Shown here: piece by piece, positions 48,070 through 58,949 of the stretch | Numbering within the stretch: position 1 is the stretch's first letter | Layout: the number at the start of each line of letters is the position of its first letter | Source of the DNA: Oxytricha trifallax | Taxonomy: Eukaryota > Ciliophora > Spirotrichea > Sporadotrichida > Oxytrichidae | Length of the DNA: 64,000 bases | Direction of reading: 5' to 3' | Assembly (NCBI GenBank): GCA_000711775.1 | Contig: ARYC01000010.1 | Coordinates: forward strand, 62,001 to 126,000 | The notes under the pieces: model-generated | What the model saw: the letters and a program-made list of their open reading frames with translations, nothing else | The model's database searches: none | Told to the model about the DNA's origin: nothing | Program-made: the position numbers and the translations under genes

Positions 48070-51000
48070 TTATGGTCAATTGGATAACTTCTTGGTGAAA
48101 CATCCTGTAATTTTTTTCCTATATAATATTTTCCCTAAACTATGATTGGTATATATTCAAGGTTTTAGGATTTTTTAAAAATAATACTGGTTTAAAGCAA
48201 ATAATCTTATTTTTTATTTTGCGTATCAATTAGTAAATAGATCTTTAATTAATTGTATGTTATTACAAAAAATCAGTTTCCTAGGGTAAATGTAGGTTTC
48301 TTGGAAGAGGTTTTATTTTTATTTTAATCCATTCTTAGCACTATTAAAAAATAGTAATATCATTAAGATTGAAAGTTTTGAATAGCAAAGTGGTCAAATA
48401 AGGACGTGAAAATATGCGAAATGATGTAGTTAAAAGCTGAGATTTAATTGCTGCTATTCAGTTTGCTATGTCTCGCTAATTATAATGATTTGGTAAGTGT
48501 TTTAAATAATTGAGCCATATTATTAAAGATTCCAAAAACTACGTATTCTGGTTCTTTCAGTTTCTATCTATCTCTTTTTTAAAAATTTACTTGTATTATT
48601 TAAATAAGTAATAATTATTAAGACTTGAGATATATCCTTGATCTTCAAGTATTCTGCTTATTAAATGGGATCAATAATAAAATATTAAATTCTATTTAGG
48701 GTTTTTTTTGCTTGAATTATTGTATTTTGCAGATTTATTTATATAAACAATTTTATTTTAGAAAGTTTACTTAATTATATTTAGTATCCTGTAGGAAAAT
48801 ATAAGCGGAGAATGATGTTTTAACTTATGATGAAGTTTATACTTCAACGGTTGATTGACTCGATTTCAAAGAATGATATAAAGTCAAAATCAATATTTTT
48901 GGATATCAAGGCAAGGAGATATTAAGTATATTTTCAACTTAATAATAATTTAATATTTAAATTGTAAAAACAAAAATATTCAAAATAAAGGAAAATTATC
49001 ATAAAATTATATAATAAATTAAAAACAAATGAATATAAAAAGCAAAACTAAATAAATATATGTCCCTTTATTTCTAATAAATTCAATATATATATATATA
49101 TAGTTATCCTGAGATTTTAAGAAGAATAATTCTCAAACGAATTGACTTTTTAGTATATCTGATAATGAATCTATCAAGATTCAGTATATAATTTTAAATA
49201 TAAACCTTTAATTATAATGTCGTGTTAATTTAAAAATAATAAGAATAAAATTTTACAAATAAATTTATTTTATACATAAAAATTTATATCATATATTAAG
49301 CAATTTGGTTTTCAGGAAATTCAGTGTAAATTTATCTTATCTACAATATTTGAGGAGGTTGAGTCGTTTTCATTTCATTTAAGCAATGTCCTATACGAAT
49401 GAGATTTATTTAGCATAAAGAAGCCTACCGAGATGTAGCTCATATAAATAATTAATTCTAAGTTTATTATTTAAGTTTTGTTTATTAATGAATAAAGATT
49501 TTATCATTACAAAATTACAATTAAAACACATATTTTTCTTAAAAAATTTCTTTTTTGATAATGAGATTGATATATTCTACTTTCGTTGATAAATATTTCT
49601 CTAAGCATATTAAAAATATGACAATTTTTAACTTTATACAATAAAAGCATTGTGAATCTAGTAATTTTTAAAATAAAATTGCCACACAATTATAGATATA
49701 ATGTTTAGAGCAGAAAATAATTTGAGCAAATGTCATAACAATAATTCTGATAATTGTCTTAGAACTCAACAATTATTATGATGATATATTTGGAAAAAAG
49801 GGAACTATACTAGCGCTTAGTATAATGCTCTATGTTTCCCTACTGAAAAGAAAGGTTGAAAAATGTAATTAAACAAATTGAACTAGGCACCCTCTATATT
49901 CCTAATAGTACATTTCTAGATGTCTTTTATTTTAAGAGATGGAGGAGTTTACAAGGAAAAATGCATTGAAACGAATGTTTTGTCATTCTCTGATGATTTC
50001 CATTTTTATATTAACTTTTAAAGCTAGTATATATTAATTATAAAAACTAATAATATTCATGCTAATTAGTGGCAGGGCTTAATTTTTGATAAATTTATTA
50101 AATTTATTGTCGCCAAAATATAAAATTTGCAAATAGTTACCGGAAAAATATTCAATATTGCAAAGAAACTATTTTGTAATTTATTAATTTGAAATAAGTT
50201 CATGATTCCAAAAAATCACATTAAATGTGTTTAATCAATATGGAATAATTTAAGCACCCTTAAGTCATATTATAATAATATTTTTACGGGAGATTTACCT
50301 CAGTTTTATTATATAATATTTTCATTGTTTTATTAAGATTATTATAGATCTTTAAAGATTTCTTATATTTTAAAAGGAGATATTTTGAATCCTGATTCTA
50401 CCTTTAATTAATATCTTAAAGTATAGTATAAACATAAAAATTTATAATCTGCCGAGGCTAAAATGAAAAGACTTTATATATTATAAATCAAGATCATTCA
50501 TTATAGGAAATAAAGAAGAATGGGTTTTAAATATTATTTTAATTTGTTTTAATTATAGACAATAATAAATTTGCCAGTGATTCTGGACTTATTTGATTAT
50601 AGAAAAGATATTCTGGAAATTAATCATTATAATTATTGTCTGGGATAGAATATTCTATTAAGTAAATTTATCAATATTTATTTATTTTAAGTTCAAATAA
50701 GAAGTAAAAAAGAAATACAAAATTATAAATTTAAATTATTATAAAATACTTCTTTGACTTGGTTCTTTATGATCAAGACTATGACAAAAAGTATTTTAAA
50801 GTCTCTATTTTTTCTTAATAGCTCTTTAATAAAAAATTTAATTAAAATTCAAATTATTTATAATAAATAATGAATGAGCTAGAAAAATAAGTCAAGGAAA
50901 ATGGCAGATAATCTGAATAATATTTTAATCTTCCAAAACTGCTTTAATCAGTAAATATATTAATAAGTTTATAAGTGGAAAAATTGGTTATTGTTTAAAT

Positions 51001-51190
51001 CTTTTTACTATATTTATTTATTACTGTGGATCAGTTGAAGTTATAATTTAAACTGGGTTAGCTAAAACTTTTATAATTTTAATTCACAATGCTAATTATT
51101 CATTGTTAAGCAAGAATAGTTTCATTTAATAATATGATTTGGAAAAATTAAATATAGTTATTTATAATTTTTATAAATAATTATTTTATA
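48070..51190. other. AT-rich stretch without a supported gene
   Basis: A standard-code minus frame at 49507-49689 has low-complexity content and no domain. A GC-richer patch at 49790-49960 gave no convincing frame. Nothing else is supported. Confidence 0.35.
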
Positions 51191-51199
51191 ATAATATAT

Positions 51200-52653
51200 A
51201 TATGAGGTCCCCCAGAACGTAAGATAAAAGGACAAATACTCTATAGTTCATTTCCTGCTAATTTTCTCTTTTAGCCTGTTCATCTTTATTTTACTTCCGT
51301 AGGTAGTATAGAAGTGTCATTTCTCTCATTCTTCTTATCATGGTCTTAAGCACTGATCCACTCTAGATTTTCCGAGATGAATTATCTGTAGAATGAGGGT
51401 CTCATATACTATTTGTGGAAATAAAGTTCCCAGGCAAATGCTATTGTAGGAGTGAAAGTAGGTGGCTCACTTGGAAGATTTTTGAATATCTAAGAATAGG
51501 GAAAGCCCCTTGTTTCTTTTGTTTAATAATTTCCTAAGGGTGATCATTTTAGGGTCAGTTATTAGATTGAACTTAAGGATAGTGTTCCAGATTTGTTTCA
51601 CCTTAGGAGAGGGTGAAAGTGTTTATAAACTATCTCTTTGTCCTTGAGTCAGTCTAAATATTTTAAATATAATAATAATAATTAACTCGCATCGAGGGTT
51701 CAAGACCCCCTGAGCATATCAATTATGAAAGGACTAGGTCCTTTTATATATTAAATATTATAAATTTCTTTACAAATATCTCTCTATCTTTTTATTGGTG
51801 AAAAATATTTTTCTATTTAATTTTAAGTTAGGACTGTGACGTTTCAGATCGGTATACTTTTTATAAAAGTCAACCTTTGACCAGAATCAGTTTGATATAA
51901 TTATTAAATAGGGGGCCCATTGTATGGAGTGACTCATTAGAGGATTTGATATCTTTGCTAAGAGTTTTGTTGTTTATCTTCCTCGTTTAAAAAATGTTCA
52001 GAAAAAACTTCACTAGGAGGGATTATTTTTAGTGGGAGGAGGTGAATTTCGTCAATCTGGCTGAAAATATAGACTCTTAGTTTGTTGGGGTATAGTCCAT
52101 TAGTGAATCAAAGTTTAATCCAGGATCTTAAAATATACCCACTATAACTATGGGGTTTTGTTGTGGGGCTCTGGAATTCCTGAGTTAAAGATAGGTATAC
52201 AGATATTAAACAACTTCGGACTATCTATGGAATTCCCACCCAAGTAAGTTCTCTCTACACGAGAGGTTAGGTTTGGTTGGGGCTTGTCTCTTCATACTTA
52301 TTTATTCCTATTATTACATAGGATAGTAAAAGAGTTAGGAAAGGTGAGTCTAGATAAGGCACGTGTCTTAATATATGAAAGTTAGTATTAAATAGGGGAC
52401 TCTTGTTAGGTAAGATAGTAAGTGTCAAATTGTTGCATGTTTGATACTAGTAATTAAGAAGGTAGATTCTACCAACTAACCTTATCATATATCATTGAAG
52501 TAGTAGCAGTCTCTCGTAGCACTCATTCTTCCAGCAGTCCCAGAAATTTCATGTCACTAGAATCAGAGTCGTCTAGCCATTCATGAGAGACCAGGTCTTC
52601 ATCCTCTTCGCTAAGGATTTAGTGGCAAAAGTTTATTAAGTATGCCAGAGTAT
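51200..52653 (-). pseudogene. Unidentified GC-richer coding region entered by the TBE
   Basis: This is the least AT-rich part of the window outside the TBE. Minus-strand content beside the insertion: TLAYLINFCHQILSEEDEDL, VSHEWLDDSDSSDMKFLGLL. Further on: LSRLTFPNSFTILCNNRN, LFNICIPIFNSGIPEPHNKT, QTKSLYFQPD. Near 51200-51520: LPSEPPTFTPTIAFAWELYF, RPSFYRQFISENLEWISAQD. A competing frame near 51540-51650 (PKVKQIWNTILKFNL, MITLRKLLNKRNKGL) suggests at least one frame change. Many in-frame TGA codons are present. The acidic DDSDSSD patch could be regulatory or a linker. No family was recognised with confidence. It continues on the far side of the TBE (56638-56757). Confidence 0.45.
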
Positions 52654-52656
52654 ATT

Positions 52657-52740
52657 CAAAACCCCAACCCCAAAACCCCTTAATGAGGTTTATAATTGCT
52701 TTGAATTGTAGGGAATTTGTTAAGGGTTGGGGTTATTAAT
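52657..52740 (+). repeat. TBE left terminal inverted repeat
   Basis: Telomere-like start of 23 bases (C A4 C4 A2 C4 A4 C4), then TTAATGAGGTTTATAA and on to GGGAATTTGTTA. It is longer by a C4A2 unit than the right end, an asymmetry in an otherwise matching pair. Confidence 0.9.
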
Positions 52741-52743
52741 TAA

Positions 52744-53806
52744 ATGCGAGACACTAATTACAAGCTATTGGGGTCAATTTATGATGAAGAGTACATAGAT
52801 TTAGTGTTTAAATTGCGCTATGAATGTGATATATACAGTGAATAAATGAAACCTATACTTAATTACAAGCCTATCGCAGTCCTCTTAAAGTGAAGTCCAT
52901 AAACTGTTCGTCCCACTGCCTTTTTGCAGTTTAACTCAAATAATAATAGCTGAGTTTTAAGTCTAAGAGAAGGACTAAATTTCAATCGCGAAATATTGAA
53001 TATCTCATAAATGAAAAAACTTTGAGATATTGGGCTCACTTTTCTCTTGATCAACGTGCCACTATGTTTCATCAGCAGTTCCCAAAGTTGAAGATATCTG
53101 CTTAATCTATAGCAAACATTTATAAGCTAAATGGTATCTCTTACAAAGCTGTCAATCGCATCAAGAGAGTAATTGACTTTACTCAGCCATTTTACAGGAA
53201 CAATTTAAATTATATTTATGATTAAATGTAGAGAGCCTAATAGAATAATATTAAGTTTATTCATGATGACGAGGTTTTGTTTACCTTCAAAACTTTCATC
53301 TAGAAGTCTTGGTATAAAAGACAGAGTAATATAGAAGCATATGACTAAAAAATCAAGGTACAAACAATAGCAATCCTTGGAGTATTAGCGAGAATGCTGG
53401 TCTATAAACTTATGTTATTCATCCTCGCTCTATTAAGACAGAACAATATATTAAGTTCTTAGAGCAGCTGAAGGATAAGTACCCTGAATAAGAGATTATA
53501 CAATTCTTTGATAATCTCTCAGTTCATAAGACAAAGGAAACCAAGAAAAGTTATGAAAGACTTCGAATAACACCTGTATTTAACGTACCTTATAGACCTT
53601 AGTTTAATGGAATTGAATTTTACTGGGGCATTTTAAAAGGTCACTACAAGAAACTAAGGCTATACCACTTGATGCATGACCTACCAAAAGATACAGTAGA
53701 CTTTATTAAAAGTTCAGCTAAGAGAGTAGACAAGAAGTTGGGTTATAAATGTGCAAAAGAAGGGAGAGTGAATGTTTATAAATAAGTATAAGACTTAAGT
53801 TAATGA
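52744..53806 (+). pseudogene. TBE 42-kDa transposase (IS630/Tc1-like DDE), frameshifted
   Basis: Starts at ATG 52744, immediately inside the left repeat, and ends at TGA 53804-53806; about 354 codons, the usual TBE size. The N-terminal block is MRDTNYKLLGSIYDEEYIDL. A later frame gives SLDQRATMFHQQFPKLKIS and ANIYKLNGISYKAVNRIKR (helix-turn-helix-like). Catalytic motifs: FIHDDEVLF (first Asp), IIQFFDNLSVHKTK (second Asp), YRPQFNGIEFYWGILKGH (Glu). The end reads KKLGYKCAKEGRVNVYK. At least two frame changes (one before the DNA-binding block, one near 53385 after TIAILGV) and in-frame TGA near the start break it. Catalytic residues themselves are intact. Confidence 0.9.
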
Positions 53807-53817
53807 ATATTAAAGTG

Positions 53818-54602
53818 TCACATTTGTAATTCTTTCGTTGGCGCGGGCTTCTTTATCTTTTCTTCCTCTTAGAACTTTCCTCCACCTATGTTTCTTCTCT
53901 TACTGCCAGCGCCAGCATCTATATTCATTTAATCTGGTGCCTGAATGTTGGAGTAAAGTCTCTTACTAACTTCATATATTGTTTATGATTTTCTCTCTCT
54001 ATGAAGTTTGCTGTGCTCTTTCATCAAGAAAATTGCAGTACCAGTTTTTTCTCAGGAGTTAAGCTTTAAATCTTACTTGAAATATATGGGTGCTTTTGCA
54101 GCTCTGATAGCCAGCTTTCACTTATTTTGATATCTTATTTGTTCTTATATTCAGGAGAGATGCTGTACCTCTTTTTTGAGATTCTAGAATTATCTCTTTC
54201 AAGTATTCGCCTTTTATAGAAGCAAGTATTCCAAAGAAATAGTTTCTTTCAGGCATTTCATTTGACAGCTGCTTCTTAGTTGGTAGGCACTGCGAAACCT
54301 GGGTCATTCATAGCGTCCTCATATAAATTTTTCACAGAGATTTCAGGATTGTTTGGAATCTCTGCAAACTTAACATCTTAAGTTTTCAAAGCTTTCTTTT
54401 CTTCGCAGAGTATTGCTCTTAGAAAATATATTTTCGTTCCCTACATCGTTGGTAGAAACAAACCAACTACAGCAAACAAATTATAAAGGAGGTTGTATTT
54501 ACCTTGCTGCACTAGATAGCGGTGCAGATCTTCCTTGCTTCTGAATCTTGAAAGTAACTCTTGAGCTTACACTCTTTTCATTGCGTCATTCATTGACTCC
54601 AT
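53818..54602 (-). pseudogene. TBE 22-kDa protein gene, frameshifted
   Basis: Minus strand, ATG at 54602, TGA at 53818-53820, 12 bp past the end of the transposase and convergent with it. The start reads MESMNDAMKRVQAQELLSRF, RSKEDLHRYLVQQGKYNLLY, followed by YFLRAILCEEKKALK. Another frame continues MPERNYFFGILASIKGEYLK. The end reads KLHRERKSQTIYEVSKRLYS and a basic Gly-rich tail (GAGSKRRNIGGGKF). Total length 785 bases is not a multiple of three, and about two frame changes are visible. The position and orientation match the small middle gene of TBE elements, whose function is not known. Confidence 0.8.
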
Positions 54603-55167
54603 CTTGTTTACGGATCTAAGAAATGATATTCAAATTTAAGATTATTGATTTAAATAATTAATCTCAGGAGTACTTACTATTAAATATAGGCAACGTATAG
54701 GAGGTCAACCTCTATAAAGGATATGAAGAAGGTTTTGAGAGCTGGTTTCAAACTTGAGAGATTGATATCAGTTTTTATAGTTAAAGTTCCATATTTTAAT
54801 TAATAATTTAGTACGTACTTAATTAGGAGCAGCTCCTAAAATGCTAGTACTTAATTAGGAGCTTTAATTAAAGCTAGTACTTAATTAGGAGCACCCTAAT
54901 TTCAATAAAAAAATCAGAAAGTACCTCCTAAAGCAGGATGTACTTAATTAGATGCACCTCCTAATCCAGTACGTGTTATAATCAACTTATTATTGATTGT
55001 AAAAATGGTCAAATATTCTGCTTTCACTAAAGCTAATTCGTCTCTCGTCTCTCGATTTCCTTTTTTATTACAACCAAATCTTTCCAAGAAAGCTCTCTGG
55101 CTTTAAATTTTATTTATTGGCTCTCTTTTGAAAAGGAGGTTTTATAATATTAAATTCAAATTTAAAT
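54603..55167. promoter_or_regulatory. Divergent intergenic region of the TBE
   Basis: Separates the 22-kDa gene (leftward, start 54602) from the kinase gene (rightward, start 55168), so promoters for both should lie here. It holds the repeat array at 54811-54975. Confidence 0.45.
54811..54975. repeat. Tandem GTACTTAATTAGGAGC array inside the TBE
   Basis: The unit GTACTTAATTAGGAGC occurs at 54815, 54847 and 54877, with a variant at 54940, spaced 30-32 bp and then 63 bp. Inverted partners (GCTCCTAA, AAGCTAGTAC, CCTCCTAAAGC) lie between the units, so the array can form several small hairpins. Its place between two divergent genes suggests a role in transcription or as a transposase binding array. 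Confidence 0.6.
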
Positions 55168-56515
55168 ATGAGCGGTAACCTTTTGAGAAATCCAGCTACA
55201 CTTACATCAAACTAAATGAGACTTTCCTTTGGTAATACAAAGAAATGTGATAACTGTGAGCAAAACACTGTCAAAGATCTACCAGAGCTATCAATAGAGA
55301 TCTCTATTATTAAAATAGAAATTAAGAATATCAAGTAAATGGCATACAAGTGTTTTGGAGACAGAGAGTAGGAGAAAGTTATAAATGAAATTTCCATTTA
55401 GGCTGAAGAAGTAGAAGTATTCTATTGTGAGAAATGTGTGAGAGATTTTGCTCATAAGTCTAGCTAGTTCAGACTCATGAAGGAGCATAGAAAAGCCAAG
55501 CCTACTGTATACTTAAAGCATTATAAAATTAATGGAAAGAACGATTTTTTTGAGTGAAATAAGCAATACACTCATACTAGAGATTTAAAGAAGCATCTTT
55601 TATAAGCTCACAAGAAAGAAATAGAAGTAGAAATTAAGAGAATGAAATGAAGCTTCTATCCAAAAGAAAAAGAAGAGAATCTCTTCGACCTGTAGTACTT
55701 GAACAGGCTAATGAAGCAGAATGTGTTATGAAGGCACGCAACCTCTTAGCTTCTGAACTTACAAAAATTATTATCAAAATTCAATAATCATCGATATGCT
55801 TACAAGATTTATCCTTTCAAGTATCTCTTGAGTGACGATAAATTCTTGATGGAGTTTACTAATGAGTATCAAGTACTCACTCAAGCAAAGTTTAAAGAGT
55901 GTAGATACTTAATATAGCTAGATGCTGTTCTACTTGCCAAAGATCATGTAGCTTTCAAGCTCCCACTCTTGAAATGACCCTTAGAGATTTCATAGCTATT
56001 AAAGGAATCATAAGTAGCTTGCATTAATAACAACGCAGAATCTGCAAGGTGTGAAAGAGCTTCACAAATTAGGTTTTTTACATTGAGATTTGAAGCCTGA
56101 GAATATAATGATTAACTTTTCTCCTGTAAGAGTGACAATAATACATTTCAACAGAGCTTTATAAGTGGAGGTATCAAGACTTGGCATTGTTATGGGAACT
56201 CCTGGGTACTACCCAGAAGAGAAGACTGGAGAGATGGAGATTTTCAGTGGTATGTGTGGGCTCTGGCATCAATAATAAGAGTGCGATATGCCTCGCAATC
56301 ATTACTACTCTACAAGGTGCGAAAAAGATGCAAAGCATAGAATAAAGCAATTTATTGGCAAGACAAGAGTACCTCATGCAATGAAATAAATGGCAGAGTA
56401 AATAATAATCAAGCCAAACACAAGAGCATAGATAACGATTGATATGCTAGAGTTTTGGATGAGCAAAATAAATTTCAGACCCCTACCCCACGATCCGAAA
56501 GTGCATTTTGAGTGA
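55168..56515 (+). pseudogene. TBE 57-kDa zinc-finger/protein kinase, broken
   Basis: ATG at 55168, TGA at 56513-56515. N-terminal part: KKCDNCEQN, then a C2H2-like finger FYCEKCVRDFAHKSSQFRLM, KEHRK, and a second one QYTHTRDLKKHLLQAH where the expected first Cys is a TGA. The kinase part follows: YLLAKDHVAFKLP-like N-lobe, LHKLGF and a catalytic loop reading H-TGA-DLKPENIM (usual H[R/W]DLKPEN), then HFNRA in the DFG place, GTPGYYPEEKTGEMEIFSGM (activation segment) and a basic end. The total length is not a multiple of three and several TGA codons are in frame, so it is not functional. The domain order is that known for the largest TBE protein. Confidence 0.85.
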
Positions 56516-56552
56516 TTAAATTAAGCACATTTACTATATATTTCACATTAAA

Positions 56553-56634
56553 AACTATTAATTACTCAAACCCCTAACAAATTCCCTACAAATCAAAGCA
56601 CTTATAAACCTCATTAAGGGGTTTTGGGGTTTTG
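56553..56634 (-). repeat. TBE right terminal inverted repeat
   Basis: Inverted match to 52657-52740 with a 17-base telomere-like tip (two C4A4 units plus C), ending GGGGTTTTGGGGTTTTG. The kinase gene stops about 40 bp inside it. Confidence 0.9.
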
Positions 56635-56637
56635 ATT

Positions 56638-56757
56638 CTTTGTTATATTAAGAAAGAATATATCTTCCTATTTCTATCAGGAAGGCACTAATACTTAGTA
56701 GAAAAAAGAAGGTTTGAGTTAACAGTCCTAAATTTGAGGAAAATTATTTCACTTAAA
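56638..56757 (-). pseudogene. Far-side piece of the frame entered by the TBE
   Basis: Minus-strand frame FSSNLGLLTQTFFFLL, SAFLIEIGRYILSQYNKE, which would run directly into EYTLAYLINFCHQ (52600-52653) if the TBE and one ATT copy were absent. It is preceded by TGA near 56758. Confidence 0.45.
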
Positions 56758-56959
56758 CTTGTCATCGCACCCTTGACCTTACTAACTCAGAAAGTTTAAT
56801 TTTTTTAAATATAATTTTTACATGTAATTTTTTCAAATATTATTTTAAATAAAAACCCTAAGAGTAAAAATTAATGCAATTTTCGTTAATTTTTTTTAAA
56901 AATTATAACAATAAAATTATTAATGTATTTAAATAAAAGTAGTCTACAAGTTATTTGCA

Positions 56960-57481
56960 TCAGTAATAATTTGAATAAACTAATATATTGTTTACTTTGA
57001 TTTAGGCAAGAAAAGGATTAAGCCCAATTATATTGTATGTATTGGGTGATTATTAGAATAAATGTGAAGGTTTAACTTAAGGATTCCAGGGTATATATGG
57101 CATTTAATCTCTAATTTATTAGATCATAAATGTGTAAGCAACGATGCCTCGTTATGGTTCTTGGCTAGGGCATTTTGCAGTTTGTGTATTAGGATTATCC
57201 ACTATAGAGAATGGGGAGTGGCTTGACTTTTAAAATAATTTTGATAGGTCTTCATGAGATTCTGCTTCATTTCCTGGTTCAGCAGCTTCATTTTGTAGGA
57301 GAAGAATAGACTCATCGCTCAATGCTAGGCTGTGATTATCTCTTCTTTGCACTCCTTTGAATCCTGAAGTACGGCAATGACAGTTTCAAATGTAGGTAAA
57401 ATATTCTTCTCTCTAATATCAGAAGTACCTGCAGATAGTCTCGAGCTTGTCATGAATCTTTTGTATTGGATATGCACTCAT
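56960..57481 (-). pseudogene. Unidentified 173-codon frame with two early TGA codons
   Basis: ATG at 57481, final TGA at 56960-56962. One frame throughout, broken by TGA after CRYF and after YFTYI in the first 32 codons, then open for about 140 codons. Contents: MSAYPIQKIHDKLETICRYF, SLALSDESILLLQNEAAEPG, EAESHEDLSKLFQKSSHSPF, KCPSQEPQRGIVAYTFMI, MPYIPWNPQVKPSHLF, IIGLNPFLAQIKVNNIL. The Ser/Glu-rich middle looks disordered. A second frame at 57230-57440 (DIREKNILPTFETVIAVLQD) is also protein-like, so a frame change is an alternative to the TGA codons. No family was recognised. Confidence 0.45.
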
Positions 57482-57636
57482 TGGCTGACTACATTACTCA
57501 AACTAAAATATTTTAAATTAATAATTGATTTAATTAAATAAATAAATATACAGTATTCTGTTAAAATTTATATCTTGAATTAATCTATTAACAATTTTAC
57601 TATTAAGCTTATCAATAAATTTCCAAATCATTTTTA

Positions 57637-58346
57637 CAGACGATGTCCTGACTAAAATCGATCGTGAACTCATATGAGATGGCTCAATCAAAAGTCCTTT
57701 AAAATCCTAGGGATCACTTAATACTCTTGACAGAGATATATTCTCAGACAAAGATAAACTCGATTTACTTTATCCTAAAAATGGAATCAAAACATATTTT
57801 TACATAAATATATTGCTTTAGGGTGGGATTCCAATTCTTACAGAAACTTTCAGTGTTTAGACATCTTTCAAGCTTAAATGCTTAAGTTTATCAACCAATA
57901 AGACCGCGAACGCGCTTGTGAGCCACCTCATGCCCATTTTCGATGGTTAAATGGCCTGAACCTGAGCATAGCTCCTCAACTGCTTCCTATAGGTATTTAG
58001 TTATCAGATGCTTACTTTGTGGAGAATGGCAAATGCATTGGGTTGAGATCTCTTCACTTGATGAATCTGAAAACCTTTTCCAAGGGAGTCATGTCGTCTG
58101 GTATGGGCCAAGAAACCAGATGGGGATGTTCAACTTTTACAGGACGGCAGTTATGTAATTACTGAGGTGGTAGGACCCGTTGTCTATCATCACAACAGGG
58201 AGTATATGAAAGTTGAGTTAAAGCTAAAAATTGATTGTCTAGGTTGCAATGGCCTCATCATCTATGTCATTTCATTTTCATTGCATGTAACTTTTTTTGA
58301 ATTCCTGTGGATTAATAACTACTCTATTTCTATTTAATAATATTGA
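57637..58346 (+). pseudogene. Unidentified gene in three successive frames
   Basis: Block 1 (57639-57959): after one TGA, DGSIKSPLKSQGSLNTLDRD, LLYPKNGIKTYFYINILLQG, GIPILTETFSVQTSFKLKCL. It is preceded by TTTTTACAG, a possible splice acceptor. Block 2 (57943-58100): MVKWPEPEHSSSTASYRYLV, IRCLLCGEWQMHWVEISSLD, FQGSHVVWYGP. Block 3 (about 58090-58346): KKPDGDVQLLQDGSYVITEV, VGPVVYHHNREYMKVELKLK, IDCLGCNGLIIYVISF. The three follow each other with overlaps of a few codons, as expected for one gene with two frame changes. GC content is well above background. The beta-strand-like pattern suggests an all-beta domain, but no family is recognised. Confidence 0.5.
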
Positions 58347-58559
58347 TTGGCAAACTTCGAGTCTTCTTTTCTGAGAAATTCAGCACTTAAAATGTAATAA
58401 GATTAATCAATGGTAATTTACTGTCTCTGAATCGTTGATCTTGTTGTCTAAAAAATTTCTAGATCTCAAGTCCAAGCTTTCATGTAGAATAAAGGTAATA
58501 CTTGCTACATTAGAAACTTAAAATTTAAAAAATGTTGACTTTGCCGTAAGTCTTATCGC

Positions 58560-58840
58560 TCATGAGGTTAGAAGAATTTAAATTTGCTAAGGTGGAAACT
58601 TTGATGTAGAATGTGACTGAATAATAAGGAATAATAATTAAATCAAAATTTCGAATGAATCTCTTGAAGTTAAGGATGCCAAAATAGATAGAAGGAGGTA
58701 AATCTAAAGTAGCTGCAGAAAAGTAGATCGAATGTTCTCATAGTCTACCTATAGTCTCAAATGAGATAATCTCCATTGTTCTCTCTCATGGCATTAAACT
58801 TTGCAATATTAGCATTATAGCCTTTTGAATTATATTAGAA
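58560..58840 (+). pseudogene. Short unidentified frames
   Basis: Plus strand: IAHEVRRIQICQGGNFDVEC, NESLEVKDAKIDRRRQIQSS and, in another frame, VAAEKQIECSHSLPIVSNEI, ISIVLSHGIKLCNISIIAF. The frame changes near 58700. It could be a continuation of the gene at 57637-58346. Confidence 0.3.
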
Positions 58841-58949
58841 ATGTCTAAGAGCGAAAAATGAATATTTAGATGCTCCCTAGCTTAAGATGCCGCTACATCA
58901 GTGTTATTTGATATGCTCACTTAAGATATTCTAGAGTAAGCATTCCTTG

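Larger units (their letters stand above)
52657..56634. mobile_element. TBE (telomere-bearing element) transposon, about 4.0 kb
   Basis: Both ends begin CAAAACCCC and carry C4A4-type telomere-like repeats inside inverted repeats of about 80 bp. The 3-bp sequence ATT lies directly outside each end (52654-52656 and 56635-56637), fitting the ANT target of TBE elements in Oxytricha-type ciliates. Three genes are present: a DDE transposase (plus), a 22-kDa protein (minus) and a zinc-finger/kinase protein (plus). All three have frame changes or in-frame TGA codons, so this copy is not intact. In these ciliates TBEs are germline-limited and are removed during development, and their transposases are known to take part in genome rearrangement. 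Confidence 0.95.

Noticed and set aside
51693-51712. GGGTTCAAGACCCC, which fits the T-arm/B-box of a tRNA
   Set aside because: No matching acceptor stem, anticodon arm or A-box is found upstream at the right distance; the T-stem also has a mismatch.
52657-52679. C4A4 repeats as a real chromosome end
   Set aside because: They are part of an inverted pair with a target duplication and coding DNA between; this is the TBE tip, not a telomere.
56174-56377. 67-residue minus-strand frame in the TBE
   Set aside because: Shadow of the kinase domain on the plus strand.
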